From Zygnema cylindricum (Eukaryota > Streptophyta > Zygnematophyceae > Zygnematales > Zygnemataceae), in the NCBI GenBank assembly GCA_037447655.1, contig JBBHKE010000165.1, forward strand, positions 217,233-281,232: a stretch of 64,000 nucleotides of DNA, read 5' to 3'. Made by a program: the position numbers and the translations under genes. Below, piece by piece: positions 55,521 to 64,000 of the stretch (its first letter is position 1; each line of letters opens with the position of its first letter). Under the pieces are notes generated by a model that did no database searches, was not told where the DNA came from, and saw nothing but the letters and a program-made list of their open reading frames with translations.

Positions 55521-56064
55521 TACACCGCCAATCGCTATTAGCGTTGTGTACGCTAATCCCGTCCCGCTTTTTTTTTGTTTTATTCTCAAATAGCGTAGTT
55601 TATTCTATTTTTTTCTTTATTCTATTTAGGGTTATATTCAGTACGTTGTCTCTTAAATAGAGTGGTGTACGGTCATTGTCAGACCGTACATAAATGTACC
55701 TTTTTAAGTTAAAAATTACAATAAATTAGTTTTAGTAATCGTGGACACATGAGAATATGCGTTCTAAAAAGGAAAAGAAACCAGGTCGTAAAAAATCCCG
55801 CTCGCACATATTCGTCCGACAGCCGCGTTTCGACCGTGTGAATGTACGATTTGTGTACGATTTGTCAGATTTTGTACGAAAACTTATATTAGTGTAAGCA
55901 TGTTTGCGACCGACATTTTTTTTTTCAAAGATCCAAATTACCATAATCAAACAATTAGAATGTATGATTTTTTCCAAAATTTTCAAATTCTTAAATAGCG
56001 TACACCACGGTAATTATTTGTATACGCTAATGAAACCTACACGCTAATAGCGATTGGCGGTGTA
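55521..56064. mobile_element. MITE of the TACACCGCC family (copy 2)
   Basis: 544 bp, from TACACCGCCAATCGCTATTA to its inverted complement (TAATAGCGATTGGCGGTGTA type) at 56064. The interior matches 35524-36107. On the left it directly abuts the end of another family member (TAACGATTCATGGTGTA, to 55523). On the right TGTACAG separates it from the next copy. Confidence 0.88.
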
Positions 56065-56072
56065 CTGTACAG

Positions 56073-56626
56073 TACACCGTCAATCGCTATTAGAGTAAAG
56101 GAATAAATAGCGTAAAAAAAAAATTAGTGTTAATAACACTAATCGGGAATTTTTTTCTTTTGAAAAAAAATATATATACTAATTAATCCCTAACTGTAAT
56201 TTGGGTTGTCCTGAATAATAAATACCCGCCCTTTCAATGTCTACATTAATATGTGTATCCGTACAAAATCTGACAATTCGTACGCCGTCGAGCTGTTCAC
56301 ACGGTCGACGGACGAACATATGAGAATGTGATTTTTTTCGACGAGTTTGCGTCTCTTTCTTCCAGTGCACATTCACATGTGTGCGCAATAATGTTAAGTG
56401 TCTTTTAATGCCTTTATAATTCAAAAGTACCATCTCGTACGGATATTCCATGTCCGTACGCCACACTATTTCCATCGCAGTGTACTTCCATTGTTAACGC
56501 TAATTGAAAAAAAACCCTAATTAGAATAATGGAAAAAATTGAATCATGGATTGTATTTCAGGTTTTTTTTTTTGACAAAAGGGCACCGAATTGGCGTTAT
56601 ATACTCTAATAGCGATTGGCGGTGTA
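56073..56626. mobile_element. MITE of the TACACCGCC family (copy 3)
   Basis: 554 bp, TACACCGTCAATCGCTATTA to TAGCGATTGGCGGTGTA. The interior is more diverged. Its right end lies 282 bp before the ndhO start codon, so it may contribute promoter or 5' UTR sequence. Confidence 0.82.
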
Positions 56627-56908
56627 CTGTACAGTATTGTGTACGTTACTGTACTGTACTTGTACATTTCTGTACAGGCTATGGTGTGCGAATATCAATC
56701 CGGATGCCCGGCCTATGATTTTTCTGTCAGTCATAAAGTGCCACATAGAAACCCTAAACGTTATCTTGTTCCTCGAAAAAGAGGTCCGTGTTTGAATCGA
56801 ACCGTACAGAAAGCTTTTCACTTTCCACCTTTTATTTTGTTTGTTTGGTTTCCTTCTATTTCCCCCTTGCATTTGCTCTCTCCCCCTGCCACGTGTTGCC
56901 TTCTCGAG

Positions 56909-59900
56909 ATGGCTGTTCTTGCAAGCCAAGAGCGAGCCATTATGGCTTCTTCCTTGGCCATGTCTCCTATCTCTACTCCTCACATGAGCTCTAGAGGAGA
57001 AATGGCTGTTGTTGTTCCCTCCTTGTTTTCTTCCCTCCCTTCATCGTCTTGTTTTCGAGTTTCTCTCTCTACAAGAGGAAGATCCTCCATTTCACAGCAT
57101 CAGGTATGTTAATTTGACCTCATACCATCAAGTATGTTATTTGATACATGTCAGCTTTGACAGCTCTTAGGGTTTGAAACGTTTTAGGGTTTGGAACTTT
57201 CTAGGGTTTGAAGCTTTAGAGTGTTTAAGTTTTTCTAGGGTTTGAGAATTTGTAGGGATCTTTCTCTTAGTGAGCTGAAACCTTAGAGGTTTTCGGTGTC
57301 CAGTACCAAGAAATCAACGTGGACCTTTTAAATATGTCATTTTTGGTATTTTATTATGTATATGGAATGAATTAAAAAACATTGTCCGATCTGATCGATT
57401 TCTGACCTGTGGACCTGGATAAATGTCGATGAGGATTTACATTTTGCTTTACTTTTTTATCCTCTTTTTCTTTCTGTTCACGGATTTGTTTCTCTTTTCC
57501 CTCTCTTTCTCCTTGATCCTTTTTCTCGGATCTCTGTTCTTGATCTGCGATTAATGACGAATTTGACTTGCGATTTTGATCTTATCCGGATGATCGTCGA
57601 CATCCCATCCCTTTGAATTTCTGAGAATTTTGCCTCAATCAGTATCAATGCACTGTTTCTTTTTTTCTCTTTGAAACGTCTTCGCCCTAATTGTATATCT
57701 TCTTAATGTGTGTATTTTCTTGTCTCTCATACCTCTATTTTGATCCTCACTAGGCTCTTCGTCTTTAGAATTCTTCTGTTCTGTTGTAGTTAACCCTAAC
57801 TGAGATGTATTTTTCATATATACTTAGCTACAGTTTTACCTCCTTTCATGTTTTTTTGTGTTTTATTTTGACCCCCGTGTTAGAGGTGTTATGACTACAT
57901 GTCTCGATTTCGGGAATCGAAAATGATTGGAAACTCATGACATCTCATTTAAGCTTGAGATTTTGCAGAAAAGACGATCCTCTTTTATTGTGAGGGCAGA
58001 GGAGGGAGGAGCTCCTGTAGCACCAGCTCCCCCGGCAAAGCCATCTAGTAATCCCAATTTCCTCTACACCGTGAATTGCTATTATAGTTGGTGAATTATT
58101 AGTCGTAAAAATGAATTTACTATTAACTACTCTGAATTTTGTTTCACCACGTGGCTAAAGAGTGTTATTAATGCTAGTTTATGACTAAGGGTTAAAAAAG
58201 CTCGCACTCGAATTAGAGCTATTTAGTCTAATAGAGATTGACATTGTACATCGCGACTTGTATAGTATTGTAGTATTGATAGGAATTTTGTGCCAGTTTT
58301 TTTTGCCTGTTGATCTCAAAATGGCTTTAATAGCACTAATTGTTTTTTTTTTCTTAACGCTAGTTTTTTAAACAGTTAAGTTTAAAAAATTAGCCACGTC
58401 GTCTCTAACTGAATTAGAATTAATAACACTGATATAAACCCTACTTTAATAATTTTGTTACATTAATAATGATTCACGGTGTATTTCTCAATCTCCGTTA
58501 TGAGCATCCTTCTGTTCCAATCAATAGGTAATGTTTTGGTCATCTTTTGGTCATTTTTGGGTCCTCTTTTGGTCCACTTTTAGTCATCTTTTGGTCATCT
58601 TTTGGTCATCTTTTGGTCATCTTTTGGTCATCTTTTGGTCCTCTTTTGGTCCTCTTTTGGTCCTCTTTTGGTCCTATTTTGGTCATCTTTTGGTCCTCTT
58701 TTGGTCATTTTTTGGTCCTCTTTTGGTCATCTTTTGGTCATGTTCGCGATTTTCACCAAATATCGGGTAACATGACCAAAATTTTGAAACATGACCAAAA
58801 CAACACGGAAAAAAGGCCAGTGAGCATGTTTTTGCCTGGAGAAGTGTACAAATTTCTGACATGGTTTGGTGATGTGTCCATTGGGGCTACAGTGGCCAAA
58901 GGCTCCATTGTGAGTGTCGACAAAGAGAAGTACCTCGCCAGTGTTGAGGTAGGATTCTCTTCACTCGATCTTTATTTTTCGACTGTTAACATACTTGAGA
59001 TATGAGCAGCTTTGTCTTTTTGACAATGTGGCCTGTTGTCACAGACATCGGGACAGCTGACCTTGATAAACTGATCCTTGTTCTCTCTCTCTCTCCCTCT
59101 CTCTCTTTGCCTCTCTCTCTTTGCCTCTCCCTCTCTTTGCCTCTCCCTCTCCCTCCGTCTGTCCATCTCTCCCTTCCTCCCACTTCCACTCTCTCTCCAC
59201 CCTCCCTCTTCCCATCCCTCCCTCTCTCCCTCCCTCTCTCCCTCCCTCTCTCCCTCTTTTCCGCCCTTCCTCCCTCCCTCCCTCCCTCCCTCCCGCTCTC
59301 TCTTCCCTCCCTCCCGCTCTCTCTTCCCTCCCTCTCTCTCTCCATGTGGATGTGTGCAGTTCAAAGCTGTGGATCACCCTCCCTATTTCAAGGGCTTGGA
59401 CTATATTTACCAGGCTCGAGGAGAGGTATTATTTCCTAAAAGTTTTCCTATTTTTTTTGGAATGAGGAAAATGTGTCTTTTTTTTTTTGCTGAATGTTAA
59501 GTCTGGCTTTTGCTGTTCAAAAAAGAATTGCTCTTATTTTTGGGCTTTACTGTTTTTTTTTTCTCAGGTTTTGGATGCTCGAATTTTTGAGACAGGGGAG
59601 TTTGCTTTGGTAAGAAACTTTCACTTTTTGCCCCCCACCCCTTTTTTCTTTTTTTCCTATGTCTGTTACCTGGGATCACCAGTTTTATGTTCGGTTTTTC
59701 ATTCTTTGTCTTTTTGGCTCTTTTTTTCTTTTTAGGTTTGATTTGTTGCAAATCGGCGCTGTTGTGTCAATGTTTGACACACCAGAGTCTCTTTTTAGGG
59801 TTTAAAAACCATAAAATATCCCAAAAAGGAAACATTTTTATGCAGGGATTTTTAGATTTTCTATGTTTTAGTAAATTCTGCTGTCTTACCTGGGGGTTAT

Positions 59901-62157
59901 TTTTTCTGCTAAATGCACTGTTTGATACAAAGGCTTAAGATGTTTCTATTGTTCTGTACATATATATTGATCCAATATACTGATCAATCATTATCCTGAT
60001 ATTGACCCTTTACTTTAAGGGTTTTTCAGGGTTTGACTGGTCTTTACTTTTATGCAATCCTCCAGTCCTTCTCTTTCCACAATGTCACAAATTTGTGCCG
60101 CATTGCCATACTCTCTGTTGTCATCGTTGCTTCAACTGGGAACTTCTGTTGTCTTATTCCCGTTAAGTGGGATACAATTGTGGTCACATTCTCTTCAAGC
60201 GGGAATTGTACTTTGCTCTCATTGTCCATGTCGCTTTCCAATTGTGGAAGAACTGTACGTTTTTGTCACGTAGTTAGTCCGGAATCCTGGCTAAGGTACT
60301 GTACAGTAAATTTGTGCTATGTGTTGGATTGTGATATGGGACGATCATGCATACTATACTATATTCTAGATAAGATATAGTATAATACTTGTATACCATA
60401 AATAGAAATACATCAATGATAACAATTTATTTGTCACCATGCGATATATCGGCCCCTTTTGTCGTTCAATAATTGCGATAAGGAAATTTCTCGATACACC
60501 GATATATTTGTATATTCCCATGTGTGTGTATATATATGTATATATATATTCACACATCTATATACATATATATATATGCATATGTGTATATATAAATATA
60601 CATATATATAAATATACATATATATATATGTGTAGTTTGTTAACAAGATGTTGCAACACTTTTTCTTCGACGCATTATTTCACAGATACATCTAGCTGTA
60701 ACTTTTGTCAAACTTTAGGGTTTTTAAATTATTATGCTGGAGCTCTCAAGCTTCTCTGAATGCACAGTCAGCTAGCATGAATCAGATTTTCGGAGTCCCT
60801 GAGCCCTACAAAACCTTTGAAAACCCTAGAAATCAATTTCATGCTGAGGTACACAAGATTGTAATGAGACAACAAAAATTCATTGAAATTAAATGAGTAT
60901 CACTTTTCCATTCTTAAACATTGCTGATTTTCAGTTGCACACCTTTGGCCTGTACACCATGAATCGTTATTAGCGTAAATTACAGTAATTCGGTGCTGTT
61001 CTTTTTTTTTTTTCCTCTGTTTACAAAATACTGTTCATAACAGTAAGGAAGCTTCGGTGCCTTTCTTAACGTTAATTCTATAAACTGTTCAAAATTGGCG
61101 ACGAATAACACTAATATAAACCCTACACTAATAAGTTTCTTCACTCTGATCCACGGTGTATTAGCACATGACTTAAGCTCGTTATTATTTATTTTATCTT
61201 GTTTATGTTATTCCTTATATTTATTGTACTTTTTCTTATCCTCTATTATCATATCTATATTCATCTTATCACTACTTATCTTTTTTTAACTTATCACGAC
61301 TTATTTTATTGATTGAACCTTTGTTTGTTTTTTCAGTTCTTTTCTCATTTTGGTTTATCTTGTTCAACTTATCTTTGTTTGTCTCACCGTGACTCGTCTT
61401 ATTTATCACACCTTCATTAATCTCATTACTTATCTTATGTATCATCTCTTAATCTATCTCTTGATCTATCTTATCATTGCTTATTTTGTTTACCGTGTCT
61501 TTATTTATCTTATCATTACTTGCGTATTGTATTTTGATTTAGCTTATTACTTATCTTATTTAGCGTATCCTAATCTATTTATTTTTTGTTTATTTTAACT
61601 TTCTGCAGGTCGCATGGTCGGGTATCCCAACTGCCCCAGCCTGGCTTCCTATCTACATGCTCACCAAGGTAGATAATGGTTTTTATCTCTTTTATCTATC
61701 TCTTTTATCTCTTTCGTCTATCTTTTTCTATGTATTTCTTTTATTTCTCTTATCTTTTTTTATGTCTTCTATAATCTCTCTTATATCTCTTCTATCATCT
61801 CTTGTATCTCTTTCTCCTCTTTTATATCTTTTATCTCGTTGGACATTGCCTGAACCAATTATTTCAGGAATTCACATGTTTGTGTATCCATTCGGAACTT
61901 CCATTTAACTCTATTTTGACCTCACATGGTTTGCTAATCTATGCAGTCAGGATCCATTTCGTTTTTTTTTTTTTTTTCCCTCGGTAAGTTGGAAGGGTTG
62001 ACACTCTTATTTGAAGAACACAAAAACAAACACACAAAAATACTAAAATGAACACAACAACGAGGCTTTGGAGGAGTCAATTTTCTGCAGTGTTTTGACT
62101 TGTACTGTAAAAAAATTGTTTTTGCAGGAGAAATCCCTTTCGTACAAGAGGACTTGA
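56909..62157 (+). CDS. ndhO: NAD(P)H dehydrogenase subunit O, chloroplast NDH complex
   Basis: A seven-exon nuclear gene: 56909-57103, 57969-58047, 58893-58948, 59360-59425, 59568-59609, 61609-61668, 62128-62157. All introns are GT-AG and the phases fit, giving 175 residues. NdhO is a small subunit of the thylakoid NDH-1 complex, which takes part in cyclic electron flow around photosystem I. Residues 1-75 are a Ser-rich transit peptide ending IVRA. The conserved core has SMAKGSIVSVDKEKYLASVE, HPPYFKGLDYIYQARGEV, DARIFETGEFALVAW and GIPTAPAWLP, then a short end EKSLSYKRT. The ATG at 56909 is chosen as the first in frame giving a plausible transit peptide. An upstream in-frame ATG (56591) lies inside a MITE, and residue 15 is an alternative. 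Exon 2/3 borders were set by family similarity. Confidence 0.93.
58065..58483. mobile_element. MITE in ndhO intron 2
   Basis: About 419 bp with inverted ends TACACCGTGAATTGCTATTA and ATTAATAATGATTCACGGTGTA, a variant of the TACACCGCC family. No coding capacity. It starts 17 bp after the exon 2 donor. Confidence 0.75.
58540..58745 (+). repeat. 11-bp minisatellite in ndhO intron 2
   Basis: About 18 units of TTTTGGTCATC / TTTTGGTCCTC. As 11 is not a multiple of 3 and no frame meets a stop, long hydrophobic WSSFG-type frames result; they are not genes. Confidence 0.95.
59083..59342 (+). repeat. Pyrimidine-rich repeat in ndhO intron 3
   Basis: CTCTCTCCCTCC-type low-complexity tract ending just before the exon 4 acceptor (59359). 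Ser/Leu/Pro frames here, and Glu/Arg/Gly frames on the minus strand, are artefacts. Confidence 0.95.
60520..60632 (+). repeat. TATATG/TACATA-rich repeat in ndhO intron 5
   Basis: Alternating TA and TATATG runs of low complexity. Intron 5 (59610-61608) also holds TTATCT-type runs from 61190 to 61600. Confidence 0.9.
60953..61160. mobile_element. Short MITE in ndhO intron 5
   Basis: About 208 bp between TACACCATGAATCGTTATTA and CTCTGATCCACGGTGTA, imperfect inverted ends of the same family. Confidence 0.65.
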
Positions 62158-62399
62158 GATTAAAAACCAGATTTAGGAAGAAATCGGTTCGTTTTAAGTA
62201 GGAAACGAGAACATAAAAAAAAATAGAAAAGCTTGTAACCGTAGGAGAAAAATGGCATCCTTACTAACGGAAGGTTGTTATTCAAACTTTAGGAACAAAA
62301 CTTATTCTAGGTCTGAAAAAAGTGTACTATTCTTTTGACACACAGGTGTATATTGTCCTTTAAACACCATTTTTAATTCAGTTTATGTGATAAGTCTTT

Positions 62400-62490
62400 G
62401 GGAAAGTTTCTAAGGGAAAGTTTCTAAGGGAAATTTTCTTAGGGAAATTTTCTTAGAGGAATTTTCTTAGGGAAATTATTTTATGTGAGG
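62400..62490 (+). repeat. 16-bp minisatellite downstream of ndhO
   Basis: About five units of AAGTTTCTAAGGG / AATTTTCTTAGGG, 240 bp after the ndhO stop. Confidence 0.85.
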
Positions 62491-62924
62491 AGCTTGGAGG
62501 TAGTTAAGAAATTAATGACTGTGGACACAAAGCTCCAAAGGTGTTCGTTGAGGCTTTACTACTAGGTTTTGAAATGAAGCAGTGACAATTAAAAATAATC
62601 TTTGATTTCACTTCTCAAATTTTCTGTTTTTTTCGATTGTCGAGGGTTTACTTGTTAATCCATTTGTCAATCAAAGATTTTCGTGTTCAAATATTTGTCC
62701 TGTTCAATTTTTGCCTTTTTCTGCATGGAATCCATAAATAGAATGACCTTTGAAATCTTCACTGCAACAAGCTTCCTGTAGTGGTTACATAATTTTCAGT
62801 TTAGGTTCAGTTGCAGTTTTTGTTCTTGTTTCCGTTTTTTGTTTCAGTGACAAGTCATGGAAAAAGGAACCGACCAACATCTACAAGAGGCAGATCTAGA
62901 AGTACCTCTCTATATTGTTTTTAG

Positions 62925-63065
62925 TTGTTATTTTTTGTTATTTACTGTTATTTATTGTTATTTATTGTTATTTATTGTTATTCATTGTTATTCATTGTTA
63001 TTCATTGTTTTTTATTGTTATTTGTTGTTATTTGTTGTTATTTTTTGTTTTTCATTGGTATTTGT
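62925..63065 (+). repeat. 10-bp TTATTGTTAT minisatellite
   Basis: About 13 units of TTATTGTTAT / TCATTGTTAT. The 95-codon frame over it is repeat-derived. Confidence 0.9.
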
Positions 63066-63364
63066 TGATTTAGAACTGGCCTTGGATGTTATTGTCTTTA
63101 CTGTTGTCAAAAAATCTGATAAATTAGGGTTTGACCATAGCTGACCTGAATCCATCAATCTAGTCACAATTACAATCGATTTCCTAAAAGGAACAGAAGA
63201 AAGTCAAAACAAAACAAAACAAACATGTAGAAACAAAACAAAAAAAAGAACAAAGTAGGACAAAACAGAACAAAACAAGATATATTAAACTTGTCCATAC
63301 AATGAAAGAAAACCAGAATATAAGTTTGATCCACTCCTCATCTCTCTCCTTACTGTAAGTAGTG

Positions 63365-63515
63365 TTGGGTATCGAGGACCATTTGCCAATATTCGATAAA
63401 TATCGAATTTCGGGTACCCGATAATCAATATATCGCTTTGATATATCGAAAAGGGAAATATCGCGAAATATTGCCGATATATCGCCGATATATCGTATCG
63501 CCAATATATCGAGGT
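63365..63515. repeat. TATCG-rich palindromic block
   Basis: Runs of GATATATCG, CCGATATATCG and related short palindromes after GTGTTGGGTATCGAGGACC. It may be one end of a non-autonomous DNA transposon; no second end was found. Confidence 0.5.
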
Positions 63516-63550
63516 TTTAAAAAATAATAATAAAGCTCTTCTTGCTACTG

Positions 63551-63700
63551 CTGCTAGTACTACACCGCTAATCGTTACTAGTGTAAAAAAAAAAATAGCG
63601 TAAACGCTAATTTAGTGTTAATAGCGCTTATTTGTGATTTTGTGTCCAAAAAAAAAAGCATTAACATTGATTTGGCACTAAACGCCAATTTGTGTGTCGA
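63551..63700. mobile_element. Partial MITE of the TACACCGCC family
   Basis: Begins CTACACCGCTAATCGTTACTAG and continues with TAGCGTAAACGCTAATTTAG-like AT-rich sequence. A matching right end is not obvious; the last 300 bp of the window shows no gene. Confidence 0.5.
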
Positions 63701-64000
63701 CTTCGTAGGTTGTACACTGAACTGTCATTGATATTATTTCAAGTTCAGGTGTACCATCCTGACAGCTTTCGACAAAATACGTACTTGTGAGGTTTGGAAA
63801 TCGTACGAAACATGTAAATTAGAGTGAAATTAACGCTATTTTATGCTATATATTTCGTAATGTTCCGCTCTTTCCGGCAGCTAATTGGTACTGAAATTTA
63901 ATTTACATGCGAAGCGCTTTTAATGTTGTAAAAATTGAGATGTCACGGCGACGCAATGTACGTAAACGAGCTTCTCGTACATCACACTAATTTCGACGAA

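Noticed and set aside
56591-56908. Extended ndhO N-terminus from the ATG at 56591
   Set aside because: That ATG lies in a MITE and would put 106 unrelated residues before the transit peptide. Kept only as a transcript-start question.
58531-58770. Hydrophobic WSSFG/LLVIF repeat protein
   Set aside because: Pure translation of the 11-bp TTTTGGTCATC minisatellite in an ndhO intron.
58972-59500. Ser/Leu/Pro frames on the plus strand and Arg/Glu/Gly frames on the minus strand
   Set aside because: Low-complexity CTCTCC tract in ndhO intron 3, with no codon bias or homology.
62857-63144. 95-codon frame downstream of ndhO
   Set aside because: Mostly the 10-bp TTATTGTTAT minisatellite.

Overview
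The window looks like nuclear DNA of a streptophyte plant, probably a non-seed lineage. The evidence is a nuclear, intron-split chloroplast NDH gene (ndhO), a fragment of a plant-type NRT2 nitrate transporter, Ty1/copia and Ty3/gypsy elements primed by plant initiator tRNA-Met, a hAT transposon, and an RLE-type non-LTR retrotransposon. I could not fix the species. About 85% of the window is transposable element, most of it decayed.

Region 1 (1-18.4 kb). A gypsy element (G, minus strand) abuts an old copia element (A1, plus strand). A1 is split inside its reverse transcriptase by a younger copia element (B, 5675-13070, target-site duplication AGAGG). B's gag is in turn split by a solo LTR (7126-8174, duplication GCGGT). 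A second A-family copy (A2, minus strand) lies inverted next to A1's 3' LTR.

Region 2 (19.5-34.8 kb). This is a four-level nest. A hAT transposase relic contains gypsy C (20949-34009). Gypsy C contains copia D (22814-30431, minus) and a copia fragment F (31300-32799, minus). Copia D's 5' LTR contains a further solo LTR (28940-30198).

Region 3 (34.9-42.3 kb). It holds AT-rich repeats, a MITE pair forming a 653-bp palindrome, about 1.6 kb with no recognisable gene, and a decayed RLE-type LINE on the minus strand.

Region 4 (42.4-53.7 kb). An LTR-internal-LTR-internal-LTR array of a non-autonomous retrotransposon is followed by a decayed minus-strand copia (E). A 507-bp TRIM then follows, whose LTRs each contain a tRNA-shaped sequence.

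Region 5 (53.7-64 kb) is the genic end. A 169-codon NRT2 N-terminal fragment follows a GA microsatellite. A cluster of short TACACCGCC-type inverted-repeat elements comes next, then the seven-exon ndhO gene (56909-62157), the only gene here that looks intact. Its introns are filled with MITEs and simple repeats.

The most unusual signals are retrotransposon signals: a TRIM with an internal tRNA cloverleaf, tRNA-like segments antisense in the copia B/D LTRs, primer sites matching the anticodon arm of initiator tRNA (half-tRNA priming), a UAG shared between gag and protease in two diverged copia copies, and an LTR-sharing array with an unfamiliar duplicated ORF.
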